Under the pieces are notes generated by a model. The model was not told the origin of the DNA, ran no database searches, and worked only from the letters and a program-made list of their open reading frames with translations. A program made the translations under genes and the position numbers. A stretch of DNA of 64,000 nt from Methyloceanibacter methanicus (lineage in GTDB: Bacteria > Pseudomonadota > Alphaproteobacteria > Rhizobiales > Methyloligellaceae), in the NCBI RefSeq assembly GCF_001723285.1, contig NZ_LPWG01000004.1, forward strand, positions 113,020 to 177,019, in the 5' to 3' direction. This document shows positions 8,151 to 18,474 of this stretch, in pieces (positions within the stretch are counted from its first letter, which is position 1; each line of letters starts with the position of its first letter).

Positions 8151-9005
8151 TCACGCAGGATGCGTGTTGTCTCGCTTGCGCCCTGGTCCGAAACGAGCGT
8201 GAAACTCAACGGCTTACCCTTCGCGGCCGCGGCTTCTTCCGGCGTCGAAAAGACGACGGAAAAGCGCTGCATCCCGTCCGCCAGCGGCCCCAGCGCCCTG
8301 GGGACCGGCACGAGGAACGCCTCGCTCGTGATGAGTGATCCGTGTTCGTGGCGCCGGCGCGAACAGCGCATCCACCACGAGCTGCGGCGCATCGCCATCG
8401 AGGTCGGCGGCGACCGCCTCAAGCCGCGGCAGCGTCTCGGGGCCGGCGGGTTTGGGGACGCGCGCGATGGCCTGTTGGATGAGCCGCGCATCGCCCTTGC
8501 CGAGATCGGCCGGAAGGATCGCCGTGAGCTCCACGGAATTGGGGATGCACAATTCCTTGCACAGGCCATAGTCGAAGGTCAGCGAGAGTTCGACCGGCTG
8601 GTCTGCCTGCTCAGGCGTGATCCTGACCGGAAACACGACTTCATCGTGGTACCCGATCGACGTCCCGTTCGCATCGGCGAAGCGATGGGGCACCGGATAG
8701 AAGACCTCCGCGCTCTTGACGTTCTTGGAGCCGGACCAGTCGAAGCTCGGGGGCACCCCGGAGTCCCCCGGATTGCGCCAATACGTTTTCCAGCCGGGCT
8801 CCATGCGGAGTTGGACGCCGGCATACAAAACCGGGCTGCCATCCTCGTGCACGGTTCCGCTGACCAGACGCACTTTCGAATTGGTTTGGCCGGACCAGGG
8901 GGATTGGCCTGGAGAGGCGGCCTGGGCCGCGCTCGCGACGCCGAACAGGACGGCGAGCCCAAGAACGCCGGCACGCAATCGGCCGCTCGATACGTGTCTC
9001 ATCAT
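8151..9005 (-). CDS. secreted DsbD N-terminal-domain-like protein, frameshifted
   Basis: Exported protein with a signal peptide (VLGLAVLFGVASAAQA) and a domain like the periplasmic N-terminal part of the thiol:disulfide transporter DsbD: GWKTYWRNPGDSGVPPSFDW and a paired-cysteine site YGLCKELCIP. The membrane and thioredoxin parts of DsbD are absent, as in other stand-alone alphaproteobacterial homologs. Near 8362 the frame is lost; the adjacent frame continues sensibly (HGSLITSEAFLVPVPRALGP ... PEEAAAAKGKPLSFTLVSDQG). The most plausible stop is the TGA at 8151, which would need one more indel near 8165; that end point is a guess. Start chosen among three close ATGs (9017, 9005, 9002). Confidence 0.68.
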
Positions 9006-9170
9006 TAAGTACAACATTGCCGCAGAATCTACTCGCTCGTCTCTACGCATGCGAGCTTCACTAAGTGCTTAAGAAGTCACTGTTTTGTGAGCGGCGCGAC
9101 GAGACGGCGCGGCCTGCCTTAATTCGCACTACCCTCTTCCCTCACGCGGGAACTGCTGTAGCATGATCGT

Positions 9171-9776
9171 ATGGACTCCGACTTTCAATCCGACGATGAA
9201 GGCTATCTCGACGGTCAGCTCCTGATTGCGATGCCGTCCATGGGAGACCCGCGGTTCTCCCGCTCGGTCATCTATGTCTGTGCGCACTCTTCGGAAGGCG
9301 CCATGGGCATCGTCATCAATCAGCGCGCGCCCAATATCAGCTTCGCCGAATTGCTCGAGCAGCTGAAGATCGTCCCCACGGAAGATCGGATATCCCTTCC
9401 GTCGGCCCTGAACGCCATGGAGGTGCATCTCGGCGGCCCCGTGGAGACAGGCCGCGGCTTCGTGCTCCACAGCGCGGACTATTTCAAGGCCGAAAGCACG
9501 CTTCCCATCAACGACAACGTTTGCCTGACGGCGACGGTCGACATTTTGCGCGATATCGCCAAGGGAAGCGGGCCGGACAAAGCGCTTCTGGCCTTGGGTT
9601 ACGCAGGCTGGGCCCCAGGGCAACTCGAGGACGAAATTCAGTCCAATGGCTGGCTCAACTGTCCCGCCGACCCGGACTTGGTCTTCGACCCGGCCGTCGA
9701 CCGGAAATACAACAAGGCGCTGGACAGTCTCGGCGTCGACCCAAGCCATCTGGTGAGCGACTCCGGCCACGCCTAG
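9171..9776 (+). CDS. YqgE/AlgH family protein (DUF179)
   Basis: 201 residues covering the whole DUF179 fold. Recognisable parts are [23 protein letters not shown], the signature [26 protein letters not shown] and [15 protein letters not shown]. The family is widespread in Gram-negative bacteria; the old AlgH name implied a transcriptional role in alginate synthesis but the biochemical function is not established. Single gene with its own upstream region, divergent from the DsbD-like gene. Confidence 0.92.
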   Translation: MDSDFQSDDEGYLDGQLLIAMPSMGDPRFSRSVIYVCAHSSEGAMGIVINQRAPNISFAELLEQLKIVPTEDRISLPSALNAMEVHLGGPVETGRGFVLHSADYFKAESTLPINDNVCLTATVDILRDIAKGSGPDKALLALGYAGWAPGQLEDEIQSNGWLNCPADPDLVFDPAVDRKYNKALDSLGVDPSHLVSDSGHA

Positions 9777-9845
9777 CGGCACTTGCCGCCGGCCTTCCCT
9801 GCCCCCGTCTTCGGATCGGAACGGACGCGCTGGGGCTGTGCCGTT

Positions 9846-12800
9846 CTACGCTTGGGCCGTGCTCGGCCCCGGCAGGCTCGGGATATCGGCCGGGTTCTGC
9901 ACCTCGACGTCGAGACCGGAGGGGGCTCTGTCGGCTTGGGCGCGTTCGCGTTCCTTGCGCCGGCGATGATTGGCAAGCGCGTTCAGCAGCGCACCGACAT
10001 CCCGCGCCGACATGGGCTCGCCATAGTAGAAGCCCTGACCGAACTCGCAGCCGATGGAGCGCAGATAGCTCGCGTCGGCCTGGTTCTCGCGCCCTCGGCC
10101 ACGACTTCCTTGCCGAGCTCATGAGCGAGCGTTACCACCGAACGAAGAATGAGCGGGGCCTGATCGTCGACCGCACTGTCATGCACGAGGGACTTGTCGA
10201 CCTTGATGATGTCGAACGGGAACCGGTGCAGATAGCTGAGCGAGCTATAGCCCGTTCCGAAATCGTCCAGCGCCAGGCTCGCGCCATAGGTCTTGAGCCA
10301 GGTGAGGATCTCGACGGCGCGCTCGGGATTCTCCATCACGAGCGACTCGGTCACCTCCAACTTCAGCGTACCGCGCGCCACCTGCTCCCGCGCAAGCAGC
10401 AGCCTGATTTCCTGCACCATATCCTGCCGGAAGAGCTGCCGGCTCGAGACGTTGACGCTGACGAACAGCGGGTCGCGGTCGCGCGGCAGGACGCGATGCC
10501 ACGTCGCCGCCTCGTCCAGCGCCTGGCCGAGGACGTAGCTGCCCAGCTCCACGATCAGACCCGACTCCTCCGCAAGCGGAATAAAGTCCTGCGGCGACAA
10601 CCGGCCGCGCGTCGGATGATCCCAGCGCATGAGCGCCTCGAAGCCGGCCAGCTGATTCGAGGCCAAGCGCGTGATGGGCTGGTAGAGCACCGAGATCTGC
10701 TGGCGCTGCAGCGCCATGCGCAGTTCGCTTTCGAGCGGCAGACGGTTCTCTTCCTCCGTGCGCATGGCCGGATTGAAAATCTCGATACGGTCCGCGCCGC
10801 GACGCTTGGCACGGAGCATCGCCAGCTCGCCGTCGCGCAACATGTCCTGTGCATTGGTCTGCGACCCGTCATGGACCACGATGCCGATGGAGGCGGTGAG
10901 AATGATTTCCTTGGTGCTGATCTTCATCGGCGTGCGCAGCGCGCGACGCACGCGTTCGGCCAAGGTCGCAACGTGATGCGGGTCGCTGTCGGAAATGAGC
11001 AGAATGGCGAACTGATCGCCGCCGAGACGGGCGAGCGTGCCTGCGGATTGAGGTGACGCGCAAGCCGGCGCCCGAGCGTCAGCAGCATCGAGTCTCCGAT
11101 CACGAGGCCAAAGCTCTTGTTGACGTTCTTGAAGCGATCAATGTCGATGAAGAGAACGGTCGGCCGGTTCGCCTGCCCCTCCGCCGCGCGCGTAATCGCG
11201 CCGTTCAGCCGGTCCATGAAAAGCTCGCGATTGGGAAGACCCGTGAGGCTGTCATGCACGGCGTCGTGCATCAGGCGCTCATGGGACCGCTTGAGATTGG
11301 TCACGTCGCGCAACAGGCCGACGCAGCGTAGGAGCCGGACATTGTCGTTCGGCGCCGCCTGGGCATTGAGCTCGTACCAAAGATAGGTCCCGTCATGGCG
11401 CCGCAAGCGGAAGTCCGTTTGAAATTCTCCGCCCTTCTTCTCCTGCAGCGATTGCATGAGCAGCCTGAAGCGCTCCCGATCGGAGGCGTGCATGTGTTTC
11501 AGGAACTCGCTCACGGAAACATTGAGCGCCCCGGGTTCCAGCCCGAGCTCCGCCTCGACCTCATGGCCGACCGTGATGAGATCGCGGCCCGCATGCCACT
11601 GAAACACATGGGTGCCGGACCGTCGACGGCGAGGGATTTCATTTGCACAAGGCTGGGGGGCCCGAGGCTCATCGCCGAGCCGCCCGTATGGAAGGCGAAC
11701 TGGGTGACGGTGAAGCCGAGCAAGACCAGGATCAGCACGAGCCCCGCGATGAGGCTCGAACCGACGACCTCACCCGACAGCTTCCCGGTGACGATCATCG
11801 AGGCGCCGAGCAGCCACACGATCAGCAGCATCCAACTGGGGATGAGAGACAGGGCCCTGTCCTGACCGCGCAAGGCGAAATACGCAATCAGCACGGTTCC
11901 GACCCCGGCGATCAGAATGGTCGAGGCCCGCGCGATGCCAGCCGCGGTTTGCGGATCCACGATCGCCACCACGACCAGAATGAACTGCGCGGCGATCCAC
12001 ACCCAGAACACGGTCCGGATCCACACATGCCACAGGCCGATCCGCAAGAATGTGTAGAGGAACAGCGCAAGGCTCGCGGCAAGGCCCGCTTCGGCCGCCG
12101 CCCGATAGGTTGCCGTGCGATCGGGACCCACGGGGAAGAGCTTGTTCCAGAACCCGAAATCCACGCAGAAATAGACCAGAGCGGCCCAAGCCACGAGCGC
12201 GGTCGCCGGAAAGATCGCGCGATGGTTGGCCGCGAAGATCGCCGTCAGGAAGATCGCAAGAAGCCCGGTGATGCCCAGGAGCACCCCCTTGAACAACATG
12301 CTGTCCTGCTGTTTCGCCTGGTAGAATTTCGGCGTCCACAGCGTGAGCTGCGGCACTCTCGAGGAGGCAAGCTCCGCCGCGTAAGTGACGGTCTGTCCCG
12401 GTTCGAGCGTCAGCCGGAACATGTCGGCGCGATCGCTCTGCAAGGGTTCGGGCCGGAAGCCGAGCGATGGCGTGACGGCCCTAATGCGGGGCGCGTCGAG
12501 TTCGGGGCGAAACACGCCCGAATTCGCGAGCGTGTAACGCGGGGCCACGAGCCAGCGCACGATGCGCTTGTCGGTTGGATTGGCGAGCGCAAACACCAGC
12601 CAGCTCGGGTCGGTGCCCGGCGTCGAGGCCTGAACGGCCATCCGGCCGATATAGCCGTCGGGGCCCGGCGCCGTCTCGATCTGAAGCCGGTCTCCCCGCC
12701 CCTCGTAAAGTTCACCCTTCGTGGTGATCTCCATCTTGGGGGCATCGGGCTCCACCGGGAGCGCCTCGATGGCAAGGGCACCGCCCGCAAGTGGTGGGAG

Positions 12801-12923
12801 GACGAGCGACAAGGCGAGCAGCAACGCGTAGGCGAGCACGCACAGGCCGGCCCGGCCCTGCCGCCTGAGCACGGAGCATCGCGGCACGGCGCATCGGGCG
12901 CTCACCGAGCCATGTGTGGCCAC
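9846..12923 (-). CDS. 7TM-PAS-GGDEF-EAL cyclic-di-GMP protein, split by three frameshifts
   Basis: Read as three or four open frames but best explained as one gene of about 1025 codons. From the N-terminus: a periplasmic 7TMR-DISM-like sensor domain, about seven membrane helices (roughly 12.3-11.65 kb), a PAS domain (FRLRRHDGTYLWYELNAQ), a GGDEF domain (SLTGLPNRELFMDRL) and an EAL domain. Frames change near 11618, 11043 and 10090, each explained by one lost base. The cyclase motif is LGGDQF, with Gln for the metal-binding Glu, so cyclase activity is doubtful. The phosphodiesterase side looks complete: GFEALMRW, VNVSSRQ, LEVTES, LDDFGTGYSSL, KVDKS. The end at 9846 follows a C-terminal stretch ...PSLPGPSTAQA. 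The GTG start at 12923 has GGGAGGG upstream. Confidence 0.82.
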
Positions 12924-12940
12924 TATCACCCTCCCGTTCC

Positions 12941-13528
12941 CTAGCCGCGCGAATCCGTATCCAGGAGCGCGTAGAGCACATGATCGCGCCACTCGCCGTT
13001 GATACGCAAATACCGGCGCGCCAGCCCTTCCCGCGTGAATCCGACGCGCTCCAGAAGGCGCATCGAAGGGGTGTTGGTCGGCAGGCACGCCGCCTCGAGC
13101 CGATGCAACTCAAGCGAATCGAACACGAACGGCAGGACCGCGCGAACCGCGGCCGTCATATAGCCCCGCTTGGCGTGCGCGGCGCCGACCCAGTATCCAA
13201 GCGTGCATGACTGCGTCACCCCGCGGCGGACATTGCACAGGGTGATACCGCCCACCAGCGCGGTGGACTGCGCATCGTAGACAAACAAGGCGTAGCCCAT
13301 GTCCTCGCGCATGTCGCGCAAATAGTGGCGGACGCGCCGGCGGAAAGAGGCTCGGGACAGTTCGTCCGGCGCCCAAAGCGGCTCCCAGGGCACAAGGAAA
13401 TCCCGGCTCGAGGCGCGCAACTCCGCCCAGGCCGGATAGTCCGACATTTGGGGCGCGCGCAGCACGACCCGTCCGGTTTCGATGACCGGCCCGATATCAC
13501 CCGGGGTTGCAGATCGCAGCAAGGCCAT
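12941..13528 (-). CDS. GNAT family N-acetyltransferase (RimJ-like)
   Basis: 195 residues of the RimJ/RimL-type acetyltransferase group, which modifies protein N-termini or small amines with acetyl-CoA. The acetyl-CoA-binding segment is LGYWVGAAHAKRGYMTAAVRAVL (Q/RxxGxG/A-like loop AHAKRG), followed by HRLEAACLPTNTPSMRLLERVGFTREG, the canonical C-terminal part of this subfamily. It lies between the M16 protease gene and the signalling gene on the same strand; spacing 17 bases to each side suggests one transcript with thrC and M16. Confidence 0.92.
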   Translation of the reverse strand: MALLRSATPGDIGPVIETGRVVLRAPQMSDYPAWAELRASSRDFLVPWEPLWAPDELSRASFRRRVRHYLRDMREDMGYALFVYDAQSTALVGGITLCNVRRGVTQSCTLGYWVGAAHAKRGYMTAAVRAVLPFVFDSLELHRLEAACLPTNTPSMRLLERVGFTREGLARRYLRINGEWRDHVLYALLDTDSRG

Positions 13529-13543
13529 GTGTCAGCACCCTCT

Positions 13544-14824
13544 TCAAGCGGCTCTGCTCGCCGGGACGATGAACTTGTCGGCCACAGTTTCGAATCGTCC
13601 AAGATTAGCAACGGGTCCCACAGTCGCAAGGCTCAGCGGCGTCTCCAGGACCTTCTGAAGCAGGGCCTGGAGATCGGCCGTTTCGACCGCCTCGATCCGC
13701 TCGACCAGTTCCGACGCCGGCAGCACACGCCCGCAAAACAGGACGTGCCGCGCGAGCTGCTCGGCCCGGGCGCTCGAACTCTCCAGCGCCGCCAGCAGCC
13801 CCATCTTCATCTGCGCCTTCACCCGTTCGAGCTCGGCCTGGTCGAAGCCGCCGGACGCCGCCCGGTCGAGTTCGTCGCGAATGACGGAAAAGAGTTCGTG
13901 CGCCTTTTCGGACGCGCCCGCCGCGTGGATGACGAACATGCCGCTATCGGTCAGTCCGGTCGAGAAGGCGTACACAGAATAGCAAAGGCCGCGCCGCTCG
14001 CGCACTTCCTGGAACAGCCGCGACGACATGCCCCCGCCGAGCGCCCCGGCCAGGATCTGGGACATGAAGTACTCGGGCTGATGATAGGCCGGAGCCTCCA
14101 GTCCAATCATCAGATGGGTCTGCTCGAAGGGCTTGTCCGATTGCCTGCGTCCGCCGCTATAGACCGCCTCTTGCGGCAGGGGCGTGCCTTCCGGCGACAG
14201 GCCCGACAGCCGGCGCTCGGCTTCGGCCACAAGCGCGTCGTGGTCCACCGCGCCCGCGGCGGCGAGCACCATGTTCGGGGCGTGATAATGGGTTGTGAGA
14301 TAGGTGCCGAGATGGTCCCGCTCGAATCCGACAACGCTTTGCGCCGTGCCGAGAATGGTCCGTCCGACCGGCTGATCGGGGAACGCCGCCTCGGAGATGA
14401 AATCGTAGACGATGTCGTCGGGCGAATCGGAACTCGCGGCGATCTCCTGGAGAATGACGTCGCGCTCGCGCGCAAGTTCGGCGCCGTCGAAGCAGGGCTC
14501 CAGGATGATGTCGCTCAGAATGTCCAGTGCGAGCGGCATGTCCCTTCCGCAGGCACGCGCATAGTATCCGGTCGAATCGACGGAGGTGGACGCGTTCAGA
14601 TCCCCGCCGACCGCTTCGATCTCCTCGACGATCTGGCGGGCGCTGCGCCGCTTCGTGCCCTTGAAGGCCATATGCTCCAGGAAGTGCGCGACGCCGTGTT
14701 CCGTCAGCTGTTCGGAGCGGCTCCCGGCGCCGATCCAAATGCCGAGCGACACGGTCTCCACCTCGGGCATGGCATGGCTGACAATGGTCAAACCGTTGTT
14801 CAGCGTGGACCGGGTCACGCTCAC
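13544..14824 (-). CDS. M16 family zinc metalloprotease (processing-peptidase-like)
   Basis: 426 residues, similar to the beta subunit of mitochondrial processing peptidase. The inverted zinc motif HxxEH is seen as HFLEHMAFKGT near residue 50, with the downstream metal-ligand glutamate region (LARERDVILQEIAAS). The second half has the Arg/Tyr substrate-binding segment GGGMSSRLFQEVRERRG...YSVYAF. Both functional halves are in one chain, unlike the split pair at 48.6-51.5 kb. Its ATG overlaps the thrC stop by four bases (ATGA), and thrC-M16-GNAT is a common alphaproteobacterial arrangement. Confidence 0.95.
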   Translation of the reverse strand: MSVTRSTLNNGLTIVSHAMPEVETVSLGIWIGAGSRSEQLTEHGVAHFLEHMAFKGTKRRSARQIVEEIEAVGGDLNASTSVDSTGYYARACGRDMPLALDILSDIILEPCFDGAELARERDVILQEIAASSDSPDDIVYDFISEAAFPDQPVGRTILGTAQSVVGFERDHLGTYLTTHYHAPNMVLAAAGAVDHDALVAEAERRLSGLSPEGTPLPQEAVYSGGRRQSDKPFEQTHLMIGLEAPAYHQPEYFMSQILAGALGGGMSSRLFQEVRERRGLCYSVYAFSTGLTDSGMFVIHAAGASEKAHELFSVIRDELDRAASGGFDQAELERVKAQMKMGLLAALESSSARAEQLARHVLFCGRVLPASELVERIEAVETADLQALLQKVLETPLSLATVGPVANLGRFETVADKFIVPASRAA

Positions 14825-16236
14825 GCCTCGGCTCCCGTCAGAGGCGACGCGGCGCGCGCGACAATGAAGTCCGCGACCGTGCCGAAGTCCGCCGGTAGGA
14901 CCGTGCAGCGCTCTTCGCTCCCCAGCTTCAAGGTGAGGCGTTCGGGTTGCGCCGGCGCGATGCCGATGGCGCGCTTGACGGCATCGGGAAACTTCGCGGG
15001 ATGGGCCGTCGACAAGACGACCATTGGCGTGGTTCCGAGCGCGGCTTCCTGCTGGGAGGCGGCAATGCCGACGGCCGTGTGCGGGTCGACCACCATGCCG
15101 GTCTCTTCGAATACCCCCCGAATGGTCATCTCGGTCACATCCTCTCCGGCGGAGTGGGCACTGAAAATTTCGCGGAGCTGCCCAAATTCGCCCTGGCTCA
15201 GCTGGAACGAGCCCTGCCGGCGCAAATCCTCCATCAAGCTCCGGACCCTGGACGCATCCCGTCCGGCAAGCTCGAACAACAGGCGCTCGAAGTTGCTGGC
15301 AAGCTGGATGTCCATGCTGGGACTTGCGGTCGCGATCACACCGTGCGGTTCATAAGTCCCCGAGGCAAATGCGCGGGGTAAACTGTCATTGAGGTTCGTG
15401 GCGATAACGAGGCGCTGGACCGGCAATCCCATCGCGCGCGCGGCATAACCCGCGAAAATATCTCCGAAATTTCCGGTGGGCACGGTGAAGGCCACCGGGC
15501 GGTAGGGCGCTCCGAGCGTGACCGCCGAGGTGAAGTAGTAGCCGATCTGGGCGAGGATCCGAGCGAAGTTGATGGAGTTGATCCCGGTCAGGCCGAGCCG
15601 TGCGTTCAACTCCTGATCGCCGAACAGCGCCTTCACTATCGCCTGGCAATCGTCGAAAGTGCCTTGCACCGCGATGTTATGGATATTGGGCTCGGTGGCC
15701 GTCGTCATCTGGCGGCGCTGAACGTCGCTCACGCGACCCTCGGGGTGCAGGATGAAGACGTCGATGGCATCGAGCCCCCGGAAGGCCTCGATGGCAGCCG
15801 CGCCCGTATCGCCCGAGGTCGCGCCAACGACAGTGGCGCGCTGCCCGCGGCGCCGCAGCGCGCGGTTCATGAACCGCGATACGACCTGCATGGCGAGATC
15901 CTTGAACGCCAGCGTGGGCCCGTGAAACAGCTCCAGAACGAAGCTGTTCGGCCCGATCTGGCTGAGCGGCGCGACGGCGGGATGGTGGAAGCCCTCATAG
16001 GCCTCCGAAAGCACGTCTTCGAGGTCCGCAAGGCAGGGATCGCCCTCGAGATAGGGCCGCATGACCCGGTAGGCGGCGTCGGCATAGTCGAGCCCGGCGA
16101 GCGCGGCGATCTCGTCCGGCTTCAGCTGCGGCCAGACCTCGGGCATGAACAGGCCGCCATCGCCCGCGAGCGCAGCCAGAAGCGCGCCCTCGAACGAGAG
16201 CGCCGGGGCAGACCCGCGCGTTGAAATGAACTTCAA
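14821..16236 (-). CDS. thrC: threonine synthase
   Basis: 471 residues; PLP enzyme turning O-phosphohomoserine into threonine. The PLP lysine is in GPTLAFKDLAMQVVSRF; the phosphate-binding loop VVGATSGDTGAAAIEA and the second-half VPTGNFGDIFAGYAARAMGLP are typical. Length fits the fungal/Gram-negative class of ThrC. The preceding enzyme ThrB is encoded 8 kb away in this window. Overlaps the M16 gene by four bases. Confidence 0.96.
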   Translation of the reverse strand: MKFISTRGSAPALSFEGALLAALAGDGGLFMPEVWPQLKPDEIAALAGLDYADAAYRVMRPYLEGDPCLADLEDVLSEAYEGFHHPAVAPLSQIGPNSFVLELFHGPTLAFKDLAMQVVSRFMNRALRRRGQRATVVGATSGDTGAAAIEAFRGLDAIDVFILHPEGRVSDVQRRQMTTATEPNIHNIAVQGTFDDCQAIVKALFGDQELNARLGLTGINSINFARILAQIGYYFTSAVTLGAPYRPVAFTVPTGNFGDIFAGYAARAMGLPVQRLVIATNLNDSLPRAFASGTYEPHGVIATASPSMDIQLASNFERLLFELAGRDASRVRSLMEDLRRQGSFQLSQGEFGQLREIFSAHSAGEDVTEMTIRGVFEETGMVVDPHTAVGIAASQQEAALGTTPMVVLSTAHPAKFPDAVKRAIGIAPAQPERLTLKLGSEERCTVLPADFGTVADFIVARAASPLTGAEA

Positions 16237-16322
16237 GATGTGCCTCTCACCGGAAAACTATAGCCTTTTTGCCAGACCCTAGCCCCCGGAGCGCAGCCCC
16301 GCAACATGGCCCGGCAGCACGG

Positions 16323-17051
16323 TTAAGGCCGTCTGCCCGAGAGGGCGCTCCAGACATAGACGAGGTAGATCACGAGCAGGCAAGCGGCCAGCAAGAACCA
16401 AGTCAGAGCGTATTGCAGGTGCTTGTTGGGCAGCTCGAGCCGGGTCTGGCCGCCTTTCGGCCAGCCGCCCGGGACCTCGCTCTCGACCGCCTCGAGGTAG
16501 AACGGGACCACATTCACAGCTCCGCCCGGAAACATGGACCGCGCCATGCCGCCAAGATCGCGCGTGAACCATTGGTTGGCTTCCACATCGTTGTCGGGCG
16601 AGAACAGGCTGGGCGTTTCGGGCGTGCGCAATAGGCCCGTGACCGTGACCACGTTCTGGAACTGCCCCTCTTTGCGCGCCTCGGGGGACCGGAACTGCTC
16701 AGGCACGAAGCCCCGGTCGACGAGAACGACATGCCCCGAGGCCGTCTCCAAGGGCGTGACCACATGCCAGCCCGGCTGGCCATCCGCCGAGATGGCGTAG
16801 AGGTAGCGTTCCAGGTCGTTGTGGTACCGGCCCTCGGTCGTCACGCGCAGGTAGCTCGCATCCCGCAATTTGCCGTCGAGCTCGACCGCACGTTCCAGCG
16901 TCACGGGCGTGCGCGCACTGCGCGTCTCGATGCGCTCGATCAGGCGCTCTTTCCATTCGAGCCGGTCGAGCTGCCACATGCCCAGCCAGACCAGGAGGGC
17001 AAAGCCGACGAGCACGGCCAAGGAAAGCCTGAGGAGTGCCGGAACAGTCAT
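16323..17051 (-). CDS. SURF1 family cytochrome oxidase assembly protein
   Basis: 242 residues with two membrane helices flanking a periplasmic domain, as in Surf1/Shy1, which help insert heme a into oxidase subunit I. Helix 1 is at about residues 5-25 (LLRLSLAVLVGFALLVWLGMWQ, then the conserved QLDRLEWKERLI); the signature VLVDRGFVP lies mid-protein; helix 2 is at the C-terminus (YALTWFLLAACLLVIYLVYV). ATG 17051 gives this architecture; the open frame extends further upstream but out of the family. It lies 9 bases beyond the DUF983 gene in the aa3 oxidase cluster. Confidence 0.93.
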   Translation of the reverse strand: MTVPALLRLSLAVLVGFALLVWLGMWQLDRLEWKERLIERIETRSARTPVTLERAVELDGKLRDASYLRVTTEGRYHNDLERYLYAISADGQPGWHVVTPLETASGHVVLVDRGFVPEQFRSPEARKEGQFQNVVTVTGLLRTPETPSLFSPDNDVEANQWFTRDLGGMARSMFPGGAVNVVPFYLEAVESEVPGGWPKGGQTRLELPNKHLQYALTWFLLAACLLVIYLVYVWSALSGRRP

Positions 17052-17059
17052 GGGCGCCG

Positions 17060-17455
17060 CTATCGGTCCGACACCAGTTTGCCTTCTTCGGCCTTGTGCC
17101 GGTACTGGAGCGCAATCAGGACTCCCTTGAAACTCCGAAGCAGAAGAAGTGGCAGAATGAGCGCCGCCGTGCCCCAAGCGAGGGCATGCACCCAGTATGG
17201 CGGCTGGTAGACGGCCTCGACGTAAAGCGCGGCCCCGACGATGATGAAGCCCGTAATGAGCATCACGAAGATCGCGGGCCCGTCGCCGGAATCGGCGAAG
17301 TCGTAATTGAGACCGCAGACACTGCAGGATGGCGCCAAGGTCAAATAGCCGTCGAACATCTTGCCCTTGTGGCACGATGGGCAGCGCCCGAGGATTCCCG
17401 CCAACAGGGTCGCGCTCAGGGGCGGAGCCGCTTTCGGGCTATGGGAGTCGTTCAT
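17060..17455 (-). CDS. DUF983 membrane protein with zinc-ribbon-like cysteines
   Basis: 131 residues. The N-terminal part has a CPSCHKG motif and a second CSVCGL pair, suggesting a small metal-binding ribbon, followed by FADSGDGPAIFVMLITGFIIV and two membrane helices. DUF983 genes are regularly found between ctaE and SURF1 genes in alphaproteobacteria, so a role in cytochrome oxidase biogenesis is inferred; no activity is known. Confidence 0.9.
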   Translation of the reverse strand: MNDSHSPKAAPPLSATLLAGILGRCPSCHKGKMFDGYLTLAPSCSVCGLNYDFADSGDGPAIFVMLITGFIIVGAALYVEAVYQPPYWVHALAWGTAALILPLLLLRSFKGVLIALQYRHKAEEGKLVSDR

Positions 17456-17470
17456 ATCTGCCTCTCGGCC

Positions 17471-17503
17471 AAAACAGAAAGGGGCGGCCGTGCGACCGCC
17501 CCC
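17471..17503 (-). terminator. Rho-independent terminator downstream of ctaE
   Basis: On the minus strand a GC stem (GGGGCGG paired with CCGCCCC, 17481-17503) is followed by TTTCTGTTTT (17471-17480). It lies 25 bases after the ctaE stop and probably ends most transcripts of the ctaC-ctaE operon, with DUF983-SURF1 read at a lower level or from their own promoter. Confidence 0.75.
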
Positions 17504-17527
17504 AAACGGTTCCGGTGTGTCGTGCCG

Positions 17528-18415
17528 CTAGTGGCCGGCATTCGCTCCCGCGCCCCAAATATAGATGGAGCAGAACAGGAACAGCCACACGACGTCGACG
17601 AAATGCCAATACCAGGCCGCGGCTTCAAAGCCGAAATGCTTGTGCGGCGTGAAATGACCCGCCAGCGCCCGGAACAGACACACCAGCAGGAAGATCGTGC
17701 CCACGATCACATGGAAGCCATGGAAGCCCGTGGCCATGTAGAACGTGGACCCGTAGATGTGGTTGGAAAAGCCGAAGCCGGCATGCATGTACTCGTAGGC
17801 CTGCAGGCAGGTGAAGAGAATGCCCAGAACCACGGTACAGGTCAGACCCCAGATGAGGCCCTTCCGGTCGTCGTGCAGCATGGCGTGGTGCGCCCAAGTC
17901 GCCGTGGTGCCTGACGTCAGCAGGATCAGCGTGTTGACCCAGGGCAGCCCCCAAGGATCAAAGGTGTGCCCGAAGAAGCCGAGGCCCGGAACGTCGGTCT
18001 CAGCGCTCGGGACCGGCGGCCAAACGCCGCCGGTGACCTGCGTACGGGCATAGGTCACGGCATCGTCGGGAAAGAGGGCCACGTCGAAATAGGCCCAGAA
18101 CCAAGCCACGAAGAACATCACCTCCGAGGCGATGAACAGGATCATGCCGTAGCGGAGATGCAGCTGGACCACCGGCGATTGATGACCCTCGGCCTCTTCC
18201 TTGATGACGTCGCGCCACCAGCCGAACATGGTGATGAGGACGATCGCGAGGCCCGGGAGAACGTACCAGAGCTGCGGGTCGCCGGCCTTCTTGCTCATGA
18301 AAAACATGAGGGCACCCAGCGCCAGCACCAAGCCGCCGATGGATCCGACAAGCGGCCACGGACTCGGGTTGAGCAGGTGATAGTCGTGTTGCGGTTTTGC
18401 GTGGGCCTGGGCCAT
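17528..18415 (-). CDS. ctaE: cytochrome c oxidase subunit III
   Basis: 295 residues with seven predicted membrane helices, the subunit III of aa3 oxidase. Typical segments are [18 protein letters not shown] at the N-terminus, [21 protein letters not shown] (with the conserved Glu in helix 3), [21 protein letters not shown] and [18 protein letters not shown] at the C-terminus. Subunit III stabilises the proton-uptake path of subunit I. Ends just before a strong terminator; ctaG lies 59 bases upstream. Confidence 0.97.
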   Translation of the reverse strand: MAQAHAKPQHDYHLLNPSPWPLVGSIGGLVLALGALMFFMSKKAGDPQLWYVLPGLAIVLITMFGWWRDVIKEEAEGHQSPVVQLHLRYGMILFIASEVMFFVAWFWAYFDVALFPDDAVTYARTQVTGGVWPPVPSAETDVPGLGFFGHTFDPWGLPWVNTLILLTSGTTATWAHHAMLHDDRKGLIWGLTCTVVLGILFTCLQAYEYMHAGFGFSNHIYGSTFYMATGFHGFHVIVGTIFLLVCLFRALAGHFTPHKHFGFEAAAWYWHFVDVVWLFLFCSIYIWGAGANAGH

Positions 18416-18474
18416 CGTGCGTTCCCCTTCCTCCCCAATCGATCTTTATGGCGCGCCTAGCCGCGCCGTGTCGT

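Noticed and set aside
9846..12923. Genuine pseudogene or separate sensor, PAS-GGDEF and EAL genes
   Set aside because: No ribosome binding sites or start codons at the domain borders, and each junction is repaired by one base of the kind missing throughout the window.
11643..12944. A 433-codon plus-strand open frame
   Set aside because: Opposite the 7TM sensor part of the GGDEF-EAL gene; charged low-information translation, no family features.
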